Below, piece after piece: positions 1 through 9,142 of a stretch of DNA of 64,000 bases (positions are counted from its first letter, which is position 1; each line of letters begins with the position of its first letter). Origin of the DNA: Pseudomonas sp. dw_612 (GTDB taxonomy: Bacteria > Pseudomonadota > Gammaproteobacteria > Pseudomonadales > Pseudomonadaceae). The stretch covers positions 1 through 64,000 of the forward strand of contig NZ_JAAVVC010000013.1 of assembly GCF_018449725.1 (NCBI RefSeq), in the 5' to 3' direction. The translations under genes and the position numbers were made by a program. Below the pieces are notes generated by a model. It ran no database searches. It had not been told where the DNA came from and saw only the letters and a list, made by a program, of their open reading frames with translations.

Positions 1-5
1 CGGCT

Positions 6-1205
6 TTATTCGGATTTGAGCGTAATACGCGCAAATGCCTTCTTCCCGGCCTGGCAAACATGGGTCGCACCCAGTACGTATATAAAGGTGCGATCGACAA
101 CTTCACCATCTATACGCACACCACCAGAATTCAGAAGGTCGCGCGCCACTGCCGAGTTCTTAACCAGCCCAGCCTTATTAAGGACGGCCGCAATCGGCAT
201 ATCCTCAGTAGCAGACAACTCGATCTCTGGCAGATCATCCGGAAGCTCGCCCTCCTTCATACGGTTACCCGCCGCACGGTGAGCATTGGCCGCAGCCTCT
301 TCACCATGGAAACGCGCAACGATCTCTTCGGCCAGCTTGATCTTGATGTCCCGCGGATTGGCACCCGCCTCGACATCAGCCCGGAAGGCATTGACCTCAT
401 CCATGGAACGGAAGCTGAGCAGCTCGAAATAGCGCCACATCAGCGCATCCGGAATGGAAACCAGCTTGCTGTACATCACACCCGGCGCTTCCTGGATACC
501 GACGTAGTTGCCCAACGACTTGGACATCTTCTTCACGCCATCCAGACCTTCAAGCAACGGCATGGTCAGAATGCACTGCGGCTCCTGGCCATAACCACGC
601 TGCAGCTCACGCCCCATCAGCAAGTTGAACTTCTGATCCGTACCGCCCAGCTCAACATCCGCACGCAAAGCAACCGAGTCATAACCCTGAACCAGCGGAT
701 AGAGGAACTCATGAATGGCGATGGGCTGATTGGTGGTGTAGCGCTTATCGAAATCGTCGCGTTCGAGCATGCGAGCTACGGTGTATTGCGAGGTCAGGCG
801 AATGAAGTCGGCCGGCCCCATCTGGTCCATCCAAGTGGAGTTGAACGCCACCTCGGTTTTGGCAGGATCCAGAATCTTGAAGACTTGAGTCTTGTAGGTC
901 TCGGCATTCTCGAGAACCTGCTCGCGGGTCAGCGGAGGACGGGTAGCACTCTTGCCACTCGGATCACCGATCATCCCGGTGAAGTCACCTATAAGGAAGA
1001 TCACCTGGTGACCCAGTTCCTGGAACTGGCGCAGCTTATTAATAAGCACCGTGTGACCCAGGTGCAAATCCGGCGCAGTCGGATCGAAGCCCGCCTTAAT
1101 ACGCAGCGGCTGGCCACGCTTGAGCTTTTCGATCAGCTCGGACTCGACCAACAGTTCTTCCGCACCACGTTTGATCAGCGCTAGCTGCTCTTCAACCGAC
1201 TTCAT
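6..1205 (-). CDS. tyrS: tyrosyl-tRNA synthetase
   Basis: Class I aminoacyl-tRNA synthetase that charges tRNA-Tyr in the cytosol. The 399-residue product has the HIGH-type signature as PDLHLGH near residue 50, the KMSKS loop as KKMSKSLGN near residue 230, and an S4-like RNA-binding segment at the C-terminus (VRIDGEVVDR). The frame stays open upstream to 1298, but ATG at 1205 (MKSVEEQ) gives the normal family length and start. It is transcribed away from the M23 peptidase gene, a conserved Pseudomonas arrangement. The window begins just after its stop codon, so its terminator is not seen. Confidence 0.97.
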   Translation of the reverse strand: MKSVEEQLALIKRGAEELLVESELIEKLKRGQPLRIKAGFDPTAPDLHLGHTVLINKLRQFQELGHQVIFLIGDFTGMIGDPSGKSATRPPLTREQVLENAETYKTQVFKILDPAKTEVAFNSTWMDQMGPADFIRLTSQYTVARMLERDDFDKRYTTNQPIAIHEFLYPLVQGYDSVALRADVELGGTDQKFNLLMGRELQRGYGQEPQCILTMPLLEGLDGVKKMSKSLGNYVGIQEAPGVMYSKLVSIPDALMWRYFELLSFRSMDEVNAFRADVEAGANPRDIKIKLAEEIVARFHGEEAAANAHRAAGNRMKEGELPDDLPEIELSATEDMPIAAVLNKAGLVKNSAVARDLLNSGGVRIDGEVVDRTFIYVLGATHVCQAGKKAFARITLKSE

Positions 1206-1415
1206 AACAGACCCGCAAGGCTCAGATTCAAAGGGAACCAACCATACAAGATCGCGCACCAAATACAAGTTTTGCCCGGCGCACGCACGCCAATCCACGG
1301 ACAGAGCATCCGCAGGCTTGCTTCAGAGATGATTTGGTTATATTTTATACAGTTATTTCATCTTCATCATGTCATTCATCTTTTCCAATTCATCTTTTCA
1401 AAGTCAAAATTACCT

Positions 1416-2834
1416 ATGACCACAGAACCGTCTAAAGCGCCGCCGCTTTACCCGAAGACCCACCTGCTTGCCGCAAGTGGCATCGCCGCCCTTCTCAGTC
1501 TGGCGCTCCTGGTATTCCCTTCCAGTGATGTTGAAGCCAAAAAGACAACCCTGAGCCTTGAACTGGAAAGTCCTGCTGAACAACTGACACAAGATCAAGA
1601 CGCCGCAGAAACCGTTCAAGCCACAAATGAGCCGGCAGCTTCGCCTTTCGCGCAGATCGAAGACAGCGCCGAAGACACCAAGGAAACCGCCCAGGCCGCG
1701 CCTGAGCCAGTGGTCGAGCCGAAGAAAGCCCCGAATCACAAAGAAGTGATCGTAGGCAAAGGCGACACCCTATCCACTCTGTTCGAAAAAGTCGGTCTCC
1801 CGGCCGCCTCCGTGCATGAAATCCTGGCCAGCGACAAGCAAGCCAAGCAGTTCAGTCAGCTCAAACATGGCCAGAAGCTCGAGTTTGAATTGAACCCCGA
1901 AGGCCAGCTGACCAACCTGCACAGCAAGCTCAGCGACCTCGAAAGCATTACCCTGACCAAGAATGACAAGGGTTATGTGTTCAACCGCATTACCGCCAAA
2001 CCGACCGTGCGCTCTGCCTACGTTCATGGCGTGATCAACAGCTCGTTGTCGCAGTCTGCCGCTCGTGCCGGTCTGTCCCACAGCCTGACCATGGACATGG
2101 CCAGCGTGTTTGGCTACGACGTCGACTTCGCCCAGGATATTCGACAGGGCGACGAGTTCGACGTGATCTACGAACAGAAAGTCGTCAACGGCAAGGCTGT
2201 CGGCAATGGTCCAATCCTTTCCGCACGCTTCACTAACCGCGGCAAGACCTACACCGCCGTGCGTTACACCAACAAACAAGGCAACAGTAGCTATTACACC
2301 GCTGACGGCAACAGCATGCGCAAGGCATTCATCCGTACCCCGGTGGACTTCGCCCGCATCAGCTCGAAATTCTCCATGGGCCGCAAACACCCGATCCTGA
2401 ACAAGATCCGCGCCCATAAAGGCGTCGATTACGCAGCACCACGCGGCACACCAATCAAGGCTACCGGTGACGGAAAAGTGCTATTGGCCGGTCGCCGCGG
2501 CGGCTACGGCAACACCATCATCATTCAGCACGGCAACACTTACCGTACGCTGTATGGCCACATGCAGGGCTTCGCCAAAGGCGTGCAGACTGGCGGCAGC
2601 GTTAAGCAAGGCCAAGTGATCGGCTATATCGGCACCACCGGCCTGTCTACCGGCCCGCATCTGCACTATGAGTTCCAGGTCAACGGTGTCCACGTCGATC
2701 CATTGGGCCAGAAGCTGCCGATGGCGGATCCGATCGCCAAGGCCGAGCGTTCGCGTTTCCTGGCACAAAGCCAGCCGTTGATGGCGCGCATGGACCAAGA
2801 GAAAGCCACCATGCTGGCTTCGAGCAAACGCTAA
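1416..2834 (+). CDS. mepM: M23-family peptidoglycan DD-metalloendopeptidase
   Basis: Predicted periplasmic, inner-membrane-anchored murein hydrolase that cuts cross-links during wall growth. The 472-residue product has a hydrophobic anchor at about residues 17-35, a low-complexity Ala/Glu/Pro linker, an OapA/LysM-like segment at about 110-170 (VGKGDTLSTLFEKVG), and a C-terminal M23 domain. Zn ligands are visible as H and D in AHKGVDYAAP and as HLHYEF. ATG at 1416 is preferred because the open frame upstream to 1272 is basic, unlike the family, and crosses the intergenic region. It lies 3 bp before anmK, so the two are co-transcribed. The family assignment is firm; the symbol is by analogy with E. 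coli MepM. Confidence 0.93.
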   Translation: MTTEPSKAPPLYPKTHLLAASGIAALLSLALLVFPSSDVEAKKTTLSLELESPAEQLTQDQDAAETVQATNEPAASPFAQIEDSAEDTKETAQAAPEPVVEPKKAPNHKEVIVGKGDTLSTLFEKVGLPAASVHEILASDKQAKQFSQLKHGQKLEFELNPEGQLTNLHSKLSDLESITLTKNDKGYVFNRITAKPTVRSAYVHGVINSSLSQSAARAGLSHSLTMDMASVFGYDVDFAQDIRQGDEFDVIYEQKVVNGKAVGNGPILSARFTNRGKTYTAVRYTNKQGNSSYYTADGNSMRKAFIRTPVDFARISSKFSMGRKHPILNKIRAHKGVDYAAPRGTPIKATGDGKVLLAGRRGGYGNTIIIQHGNTYRTLYGHMQGFAKGVQTGGSVKQGQVIGYIGTTGLSTGPHLHYEFQVNGVHVDPLGQKLPMADPIAKAERSRFLAQSQPLMARMDQEKATMLASSKR

Positions 2835-2837
2835 GCC

Positions 2838-3929
2838 ATGACTCTCTATATAGGTGTGATGTCCGGGACCAGCCTCGATGGCCTGGACGTTGCGCTGATC
2901 GAGCAAACAACGGCGATCAAGCTGATCGCCACGCACTACATCCCCATGCCTGAATCCCTGCGCACCGAGCTGCTTGGCCTGTGCGCCAGCGGCCCGGACG
3001 AGATTGCCCGCTCCGCCATCGCCCAGCAAAACTGGGTGAAACTGGCCGCCCAGGGCATTCATACGCTCCTCGACCAACAAAACCTGAAACCCGAAGACAT
3101 TCGCGCGATTGGCAGCCACGGCCAGACCATTCGCCACGAACCGGCGCGCGGTTTCACGGTGCAAATCGGCAACCCCGCCCTGCTGACTGAGCTGACCGGC
3201 ATCACCGTGGTCAGCGACTTCCGCAGCCGCGACGTCGCCGCCGGCGGCCAGGGCGCGCCACTGGTTCCAGCCTTCCACGAAGCTTTATTTGAAGAACAAC
3301 CAGGTAACCGCGCGGTACTGAACGTCGGCGGTTTCAGCAATCTCAGCCTGATCGAGCCCGGCAAACCTGTAGCCGGTTTCGACTGCGGCCCGGGGAATGT
3401 GCTGCTGGATGCCTGGATTCACCAGCAACGGGGCGACAATTTCGATCGCGATGGCCAATGGGCGGCCAGCGGCAAAGTCGAACCGTCCTTGTTGAGCGAA
3501 CTACTCAGCGACCCGTTCTTCGTGACGAAAGGCCCCAAGAGCACCGGCCGCGAAGTGTTCAACCTGCCTTGGCTGACGCAACACCTGTCGCACTTGCCCG
3601 CCTTCGCCGCTGAAGACGTACAGGCAACCCTGCTCGAATTGACCGCCCTGACCATCGTCGAGTCGCTGCAAAGCGCCCAATCAGATACACGGGAATTGCT
3701 GGTCTGTGGGGGTGGCGCGCACAACGCGACGCTAATGGCCCGCTTGGCAAGCTTGTTACCCAATGCCAAGGTCAGCAGCACCGCAACTTATGGCGTCGAC
3801 CCGGACTGGGTCGAAGCGATGGCTTTCGCCTGGCTGGCCCATTGCTGCCTGGAAGGCATCGCCGCCAATCGCCCGAGCGTCACCGGCGCCCGTGGCTTGC
3901 GCGTACTCGGCGCCATCTATCCCGCCTGA
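2838..3929 (+). CDS. anmK: anhydro-N-acetylmuramic acid kinase
   Basis: Opens and phosphorylates 1,6-anhydro-MurNAc released by cell-wall turnover, giving MurNAc-6-phosphate in the cytosol. The 363-residue length and the N-terminal phosphate-binding motif GVMSGTSLDGLD (residues 6-17) are diagnostic; NVGGFSNLS and FDCGPGN follow in the middle of the protein. It is co-transcribed with the upstream murein endopeptidase. In Pseudomonas the product feeds the MupP/AmgK/MurU shortcut, and amgK and murU are present about 30 kb further on in this window. Confidence 0.97.
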   Translation: MTLYIGVMSGTSLDGLDVALIEQTTAIKLIATHYIPMPESLRTELLGLCASGPDEIARSAIAQQNWVKLAAQGIHTLLDQQNLKPEDIRAIGSHGQTIRHEPARGFTVQIGNPALLTELTGITVVSDFRSRDVAAGGQGAPLVPAFHEALFEEQPGNRAVLNVGGFSNLSLIEPGKPVAGFDCGPGNVLLDAWIHQQRGDNFDRDGQWAASGKVEPSLLSELLSDPFFVTKGPKSTGREVFNLPWLTQHLSHLPAFAAEDVQATLLELTALTIVESLQSAQSDTRELLVCGGGAHNATLMARLASLLPNAKVSSTATYGVDPDWVEAMAFAWLAHCCLEGIAANRPSVTGARGLRVLGAIYPA

Positions 3930-3954
3930 CCATCCCGAGCGAATCCCGGACAGC

Positions 3955-3990
3955 AAAACGCCGCAGGACTGTGAAGCCCTGCGGCGTTTT
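3955..3990. terminator. bidirectional intrinsic terminator between anmK and erpA
   Basis: GC-rich inverted repeat (AAAACGCCGCAGG ... CCTGCGGCGTTTT) flanked by an A tract on one side and a T tract on the other, placed between two convergent genes, so it can stop transcription from both directions. Confidence 0.9.
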
Positions 3991-4009
3991 GTCATTCGGT
4001 GACGCGCGA

Positions 4010-4360
4010 TCAGATCGAGAACGAAGACCCGCAGCCACAGGTTGTGCTGGCGTTCGGATTCTTGATCACGAAACGCGAGCCTTCCAGACCTTCCTGATAA
4101 TCCACCTCGGCACCTGCCAGGTACTGGAAGCTCATCGGATCGACCACCAGACTCACACCTTCGCGCTCGACGATGGTGTCGTCATCGGCCACTTCTTCAT
4201 CGAAGGTGAAGCCGTACTGGAAACCTGAACAACCACCGCCCGTAACGAATACGCGCAGCTTCAAGCGATCATTCCCCTCTTCATCGACCAGGCTCTTCAC
4301 CTTGTGCGCGGCACCGTGGGTGAATTGCAAAGCCGTGGGGGTGAAGGATTCGACGCTCAT
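4010..4360 (-). CDS. erpA: iron-sulfur cluster insertion protein ErpA
   Basis: A-type carrier that delivers Fe-S clusters to apo-proteins such as the IspG/IspH isoprenoid enzymes. The 116-residue product carries the three conserved cysteines: one in GGGCSGFQYGF (about residue 49) and the pair in TCGCGSSF at the C-terminus. It is a single-gene unit ending at the bidirectional terminator shared with anmK. The symbol erpA rather than iscA rests on the genomic position (next to anmK and argC, not in an isc operon) and the NPNASTTCGCG tail. Confidence 0.95.
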   Translation of the reverse strand: MSVESFTPTALQFTHGAAHKVKSLVDEEGNDRLKLRVFVTGGGCSGFQYGFTFDEEVADDDTIVEREGVSLVVDPMSFQYLAGAEVDYQEGLEGSRFVIKNPNASTTCGCGSSFSI

Positions 4361-4483
4361 GCTAACTATCTCCCGGCGTTACGCCGCCATAATGCGTGAT
4401 GACGGGCATTATCCGCTTCTCCTAGAAAATTGGTCAACTATTGTTACGATATATCAATCGAACCAATTGCCGATCCAGAATGC

Positions 4484-4510
4484 AAAAAGGCCCTTTAGAC
4501 GGGCCTTTTT
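4484..4510 (-). terminator. intrinsic terminator of argC
   Basis: AAAAAGGCCC - GGGCCTTTTT hairpin immediately 3' of argC. Read on the minus strand the stem is followed by a T run. Confidence 0.88.
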
Positions 4511-4528
4511 GCTGAGCGGAATAAAGCC

Positions 4529-5563
4529 TTAAGGCAGCATGCCTGCGTGGGACAGGCCCAGACGCTCATCCAGCCCGAACAGGATGTTCAGGTTTTGTAC
4601 CGCCTGACCCGACGCGCCCTTGACCAGGTTATCGATCACCGACAGCACCACCACCAGGTCACCATCCTGCGGGCGATGCACGGCAATACGGCAAACGTTG
4701 GCACCGCGCACGCTGCGGGTTTCCGGGTGGCTGCCCGCCGGCATCACATCGACGAACGGTTCGTTGGCATAACGCTTTTCAAACAGCGCCTGCAGATCCA
4801 CCGAGCGATCGACGACAGTCGCGTACAGCGTCGAGTGAATGCCGCGAATCATCGGCGTCAGGTGCGGAACGAAGGTCAGGCCGACGTCCTTGCCCGATGC
4901 GCGACGCAGGCCCTGGCGAATTTCCGGCAGGTGGCGGTGACCTTTGACGGCGTAGGCCTTCATGCTTTCCGACGTCTCGGAGTACAGCGAACCTACCGCC
5001 GCACCACGACCGGCACCGCTGACACCGGATTTGCAGTCAGCGATCAGACGGGACGTGTCCGCCAGACCCGCTTCGAGCAATGGCAGGAAACCCAATTGCG
5101 TGGCGGTTGGGTAGCAACCCGGTACAGCGATCAGGCGCGCTTGCTTGATCTGCTCGCGATTGACTTCCGGCAGGCCATAGACCGCCTCTTCCAGCAACTC
5201 AGGCGCACCGTGCGGCTGACCGTACCACTTGGCCCACTCATCGGCATCTTGCAGACGGAAGTCCGCCGACAGGTCGATAACCTTGGTCCCTGCAGCCAGC
5301 AGTTCACCGGCCAATGCATGAGCAACACCGTGGGGGGTGGCGAAAAACACCACGTCGCAGGCGCCCAGGGTCTTGATGTCCGGAACGCTGAACGCCAAGC
5401 CATCGTAGTGACCGCGCAGGTTCGGGTACATATCAGCCACGGCCAGACCGGCCTCGGATCGGGAAGTGATCACCACCACTTCAGCTTGCGGATGCTGCGC
5501 CAACAGACGCAGTAGTTCGACACCGGTGTAACCCGTGCCGCCGACGATACCGACCTTGACCAT
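4529..5563 (-). CDS. argC: N-acetyl-gamma-glutamyl-phosphate reductase
   Basis: NADPH-dependent third step of arginine biosynthesis. The 344-residue product starts with the dinucleotide-binding motif VGIVGGTGYTGVELLRLL (residues 4-21) and contains the catalytic cysteine in AVPGCYPTAT (about residue 149), followed by GVSGAGRG. ATG at 5563 is chosen over the upstream in-frame start at 5659 because MVKVGIVGG is the usual N-terminus and the extra 32 residues match nothing. It stands alone with its own terminator and is divergent from hemJ. Confidence 0.96.
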   Translation of the reverse strand: MVKVGIVGGTGYTGVELLRLLAQHPQAEVVVITSRSEAGLAVADMYPNLRGHYDGLAFSVPDIKTLGACDVVFFATPHGVAHALAGELLAAGTKVIDLSADFRLQDADEWAKWYGQPHGAPELLEEAVYGLPEVNREQIKQARLIAVPGCYPTATQLGFLPLLEAGLADTSRLIADCKSGVSGAGRGAAVGSLYSETSESMKAYAVKGHRHLPEIRQGLRRASGKDVGLTFVPHLTPMIRGIHSTLYATVVDRSVDLQALFEKRYANEPFVDVMPAGSHPETRSVRGANVCRIAVHRPQDGDLVVVLSVIDNLVKGASGQAVQNLNILFGLDERLGLSHAGMLP

Positions 5564-5698
5564 AAACCTGCCCTCAACGAACCCACTGGAAAGCCGTCGA
5601 TAATAGGGCCCGTATCGTCCTGCGACAACCGGCAAGGTGACGTGCGGACGCTCTACCACCTACTATCCTCGCTACCGTGAACCTGGGAATAACTAAAA

Positions 5699-6127
5699 AT
5701 GCTCTATCTGTGGCTCAAAGCGTTTCATATCGTCAGCATGGTCTGCTGGTTTGCCGGCCTGTTTTACCTGCCGCGCCTGTTCGTTTATCACGCGCAAAGC
5801 GAAGACAGCGTCAGCAAGGAACGCTTCAGCATCATGGAGCGCAAGCTGTACCGCGGCATCATGGGCCCGGCGATGATCGCCACCCTGATCTTCGGCATCG
5901 CACTGATCTACCTCAACCCGAGCATCTTCAGCCAAGGCGCGTGGATCCACGCCAAGTTGACCCTCGTGGTGATCCTGATCGGCTACCACCACATGTGCGG
6001 CGCCCAGGTAAAACGCTTTGCCCGTGGCGAAAACACTCGCAGCCATGTCTTTTATCGCTGGTTCAATGAAGTGCCGGTTCTGATATTGCTGGCTATCGTA
6101 ATTCTGGTCGTCGTTCGACCGTTTTAA
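5699..6127 (+). CDS. hemJ: protoporphyrinogen oxidase HemJ
   Basis: Integral membrane enzyme that oxidises protoporphyrinogen IX to protoporphyrin IX in haem synthesis. The 142-residue protein has four hydrophobic segments. The N-terminal LKAFHIVSMVCWFAGLFYLPRLFVYH contains the His/Arg pattern typical of HemJ (UPF0093), and a second conserved His lies in GYHHMCGAQVKRF. The 134-bp region between it and argC holds the promoters of both genes. It could form a unit with the next gene, 34 bp downstream. Confidence 0.9.
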   Translation: MLYLWLKAFHIVSMVCWFAGLFYLPRLFVYHAQSEDSVSKERFSIMERKLYRGIMGPAMIATLIFGIALIYLNPSIFSQGAWIHAKLTLVVILIGYHHMCGAQVKRFARGENTRSHVFYRWFNEVPVLILLAIVILVVVRPF

Positions 6128-6161
6128 ACTCAATAAGCCGCAACTTACCGGGGTACTTCCA

Positions 6162-7130
6162 ATGTCGCTGCCCGCTCTGCTCGAACAACGTCTGCGTCTG
6201 CCGGTAGTGGCCGCGCCGATGTTCCTGATTTCCAATCCTCAATTGGTGCTGGCCTGCTGCCGCAATGGCGTGGTGGGCAGCTTTCCTGCGTTGAACCAGC
6301 GCGAAAGCAGCGGCTTCAAGGCCTGGCTGGAAGAGATCGAAGCGGGACTGGCGACACTGGAGAACCCGGCGCCTTATGCGGTCAATCTGATCGTTCACAA
6401 CACCAACCCACGACTGCAGGCCGACCTAGCGATCTGCATCGAGCACAAAGTGCCGATCGTGATCACCAGCCTCGGTGCCGTGAAAGAATTGGTCGATGCT
6501 GTGCACAGTTATGGCGGCTTGGTGTTTCACGATGTGACGACGCGTCGCCATGCCGAGAAAGCCGCCGAAGCCGGCGTGGACGGTTTGATCGCCGTGGCCG
6601 CGGGTGCCGGTGGGCACGCAGGGACCTGGAGTCCGTTTTCGCTGATCGCCGAGATTCGCCAGTTCTTCGACAAGACCCTGCTGCTGGCCGGATGCCTGAA
6701 CCATGGCCACGAGATTCTCGCCGCGCAATTGCTCGGCGCGGATTTGGCCTACTTCGGCACGCGATTTATCGGCACCACTGAAAGTCATGCGCCTGACGCC
6801 TACAAGGAGATGTTGCTGACTTCCAGAGCCGCAGACATCGTGCATACTCCAGCGGTGTCGGGCGTACCGGCGAGTTTCATGCGCCAGAGCCTGGAGGCGG
6901 CTGGTTTCGACATGGCGGCACTGCAAGGTAAAGGCGAAGTGAACTTCGGCTCCAAACTCAAGCCTATAAGCGATGAAGCCAAAGCCTGGAAAACCGTATG
7001 GTCTGCCGGCCAGGGCGTTGGGGAAATCGATGACCTGCCGAGTGTCGATCAATTGGTCGCACGGCTGGACGCGGAGTACCGCAAAGCGCTCGAATTGGCG
7101 GCACTGCTGCCCAAACGCTGGCCGCGCTGA
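6162..7130 (+). CDS. nitronate monooxygenase-family flavoprotein
   Basis: Predicted FMN-dependent enzyme of the 2-nitropropane dioxygenase/nitronate monooxygenase family (322 residues, TIM barrel). Visible features are the N-terminal PVVAAPMFLISNPQLVLACCRNGVVGSFPALN, the phosphate-binding GADLAYFGTRFIGTTE in the C-terminal half, and AVAAGAGGHAGTWSPFSL around residues 147-164 with the His expected at the flavin. Family members oxidise alkyl nitronates or act as NAD(P)H:quinone reductases, and the substrate here cannot be told from sequence. It lies 34 bp after hemJ. Confidence 0.88.
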   Translation: MSLPALLEQRLRLPVVAAPMFLISNPQLVLACCRNGVVGSFPALNQRESSGFKAWLEEIEAGLATLENPAPYAVNLIVHNTNPRLQADLAICIEHKVPIVITSLGAVKELVDAVHSYGGLVFHDVTTRRHAEKAAEAGVDGLIAVAAGAGGHAGTWSPFSLIAEIRQFFDKTLLLAGCLNHGHEILAAQLLGADLAYFGTRFIGTTESHAPDAYKEMLLTSRAADIVHTPAVSGVPASFMRQSLEAAGFDMAALQGKGEVNFGSKLKPISDEAKAWKTVWSAGQGVGEIDDLPSVDQLVARLDAEYRKALELAALLPKRWPR

Positions 7131-7140
7131 AAGCAATATC

Positions 7141-7164
7141 AGGCCAGCCCCTTTTGGCTGGCCT
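7141..7164 (+). terminator. terminator-like hairpin after the nitronate monooxygenase gene
   Basis: Perfect 9-bp arms AGGCCAGCC / GGCTGGCCT around a 6-nt loop, starting 10 bp after the stop codon. The T tract is short, so termination may be weak and allow read-through to the DUF805 gene. Confidence 0.55.
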
Positions 7165-7222
7165 TACATTGCACGATCGCAACAACCCTTCTCCACACCT
7201 GCGCGACAAGGATGCCTCGGAC

Positions 7223-8209
7223 ATGAGCGAAAACCGTTTCAAGATCGTCTTCGACGGCGCTCTGCTGCCGGGTGTTGACGCCACCACCGCCAAACTCAAC
7301 CTCGCCGAACTGTTCAAAAGCGACGTCGCCGCCATCGAACGGCTGTTCAGCGGCCGTACGGTCGCGCTGAAACGCGACCTGTCACAGCTTGACGCACAGA
7401 GCTATCTCCAGGCGCTGACGAAGACCGGCATTAGTGCCCGAATCGAAGCCGAGCCATCGATCGAACTGAACCTGTCCGAGGTTCACGAACATGCCCCCGC
7501 CAGTTACCAGACGATATCTGCGGACCCTGAATCGCCGTATGCCCCGCCACGGGCATCCGTCGGTGAAAAGTTGCCGGAGTTCGCCACCCTCAAACCGTTC
7601 AGCTTCGAAGGCCGAATCGGCCGCGTGCGGTTCCTGGCCTGGACGATGGCGCTGACCCTGGTGACGCTGGCCGTGGGTTCGGTGCTGGCGATTTTCGGTC
7701 TTGCGCTTATCAGCACTGACTCGACTGCGGGGCTGATTCTCGGTGGCCTGCTGGTCTTCATTCTTGTCGTGGCGCTCGCGTTCGTCAGTATCCAGTTCAG
7801 TGTCCAGCGTCTGCACGACATCGGCTGGTCCGGGTGGCTCTGGCTGTTGAATCTTGTGCCATTCGTGGGCAGCTTCTTTCCGTTCGTGATCATGGTGGTT
7901 CCGGGTAACGCCACCGCCAATCAGTACGGCGCACCGCCTCCGCCGAACAGCACGGCGGTCAAGGTGCTGGCCTGGCTCTGGGTCGCATTTATCGCGATCA
8001 TCCTCATCGGGGCGCTGGCCGGGGGTATCACGGCTATCCAGCAAGAGTACGAAAACGCAGCCGAAACCAGCTACGACAGCGGCTCGGTCACCACCGATGA
8101 GGTCGAAGTCGAGCCGGCCGACGAAGCGGAACAAGCACCAAATGCGGCCGACGATGCAGCGGATGCAGCCGAAGAAGCCCAGCCCCCTGTAGACTCTGCG
8201 AAAGAATGA
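7223..8209 (+). CDS. DUF805 membrane protein with an uncharacterised N-terminal domain
   Basis: A 328-residue protein of unknown function. Residues 1-90 form a soluble domain with the pattern FDGALLPGVDATTAK, KLNLAELFKSDVAAIERLFSG and LTKTGISARIE. Residues 125-275 are a DUF805 block with four hydrophobic segments and the conserved RLHDIGWSGWL. The last ~45 residues are an acidic Ala/Glu/Asp-rich tail. ATG at 7223 has an AAGGA ribosome site 10 bp upstream and is preferred over 7154, which lies inside the preceding hairpin region. It has no clear operon partner. Confidence 0.82.
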   Translation: MSENRFKIVFDGALLPGVDATTAKLNLAELFKSDVAAIERLFSGRTVALKRDLSQLDAQSYLQALTKTGISARIEAEPSIELNLSEVHEHAPASYQTISADPESPYAPPRASVGEKLPEFATLKPFSFEGRIGRVRFLAWTMALTLVTLAVGSVLAIFGLALISTDSTAGLILGGLLVFILVVALAFVSIQFSVQRLHDIGWSGWLWLLNLVPFVGSFFPFVIMVVPGNATANQYGAPPPPNSTAVKVLAWLWVAFIAIILIGALAGGITAIQQEYENAAETSYDSGSVTTDEVEVEPADEAEQAPNAADDAADAAEEAQPPVDSAKE

Positions 8210-8271
8210 ACAGTGCTCCCCGCCCGTGACACCTGCGTTGCCGGCGCGGAGCTGTTGCGATGGAGAACTGC

Positions 8272-9060
8272 ATGACCCGTTACGCTCTGATCACTGGCGC
8301 CTCCAGTGGCATCGGCCTGGCGATGGCCGAAGCGCTGGCCCGGCGCGGCCGCAGCCTGATTCTGGTGGCCCGACAACGTGATCAGCTTGAAAGTATTGCG
8401 ATTGAACTGACTCAACGGTTTGGCGTTGAAGTGTTATTCCGCGCTTGCGACCTGGGCGAGCCGTTAAGGCTGTCCGGGTTTCTGCTGGAACTGGAGGAAG
8501 GCGATCGGCAGATCGATTTGCTGGTCAACTGCGCCGGCATCGGTACGTGCGGCCCGTTCCTGGCCCAGGACTGGATGACCGAGCAGGACTTGATCGAAGT
8601 CAACATCCTGGCCCTCACCCGGCTGTGCCACGCCATCGGAAACAGCATGGCCCTCCAGGGCGGCGGGCAGATTTTGAACGTCGCTTCGGTGGCCGCATTC
8701 CACCCCGGCCCCTGGATGAGCACTTACTACGCGAGTAAGGCGTACGTGCTGCACTTTTCCGAAGGTTTGCGTGTTGAGCTGAAGAAATGCGCGGTCAAGG
8801 TGTCGGTGCTATGCCCCGGCCCGACGCGCACGGGGTTTTTCCACACGGCACAACTGGACACCGTAAAAGTGACCGACAGCAGGCTGCTGATGAGTCCGGA
8901 GGAAGTCGCGCTGTACACCGTGCGCGCCCTGGAAAAAAATCGCGCGATCATTATTCCCGGAAGGTTGAATCGCTGGTTCGCCTTCCTGCCCAGAATCGGC
9001 TCACGATGGCTCAACCGGACAATCTCCGGCATGGTCAACAAGGCCTACTGCCCGCGCTAA
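8272..9060 (+). CDS. short-chain dehydrogenase/reductase
   Basis: Classical SDR, 262 residues. The cofactor motif TGASSGIG lies at residues 8-15, NCAGIG near 87-92, and the catalytic YASKAY near residue 153, followed by CPGPTRTGF. The basic residues after the glycine motif (RRGR) suggest NADP(H), which is an inference. ATG at 8272 is chosen because GGAG sits 9 bp before it; an ATG at 8260 lies in the same frame. The substrate is unknown, and the C-terminal hydrophobic stretch with GSRWLNRTIS resembles DltE/YqjQ-type reductases. Confidence 0.85.
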   Translation: MTRYALITGASSGIGLAMAEALARRGRSLILVARQRDQLESIAIELTQRFGVEVLFRACDLGEPLRLSGFLLELEEGDRQIDLLVNCAGIGTCGPFLAQDWMTEQDLIEVNILALTRLCHAIGNSMALQGGGQILNVASVAAFHPGPWMSTYYASKAYVLHFSEGLRVELKKCAVKVSVLCPGPTRTGFFHTAQLDTVKVTDSRLLMSPEEVALYTVRALEKNRAIIIPGRLNRWFAFLPRIGSRWLNRTISGMVNKAYCPR

Positions 9061-9142
9061 ATACCACTGAAGGTAAAAGGCTGGGCTCGGGTCTGCCCCC
9101 ATGGGTACACTCAGGCCAGCCCAAACAACGGAGAAAACAGCT

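Noticed and set aside
1206..1415. AT-rich stretch with TATATTTTATACAG upstream of the M23 gene as a transferred fragment
   Set aside because: It is short and consistent with an ordinary promoter between two divergent housekeeping genes.
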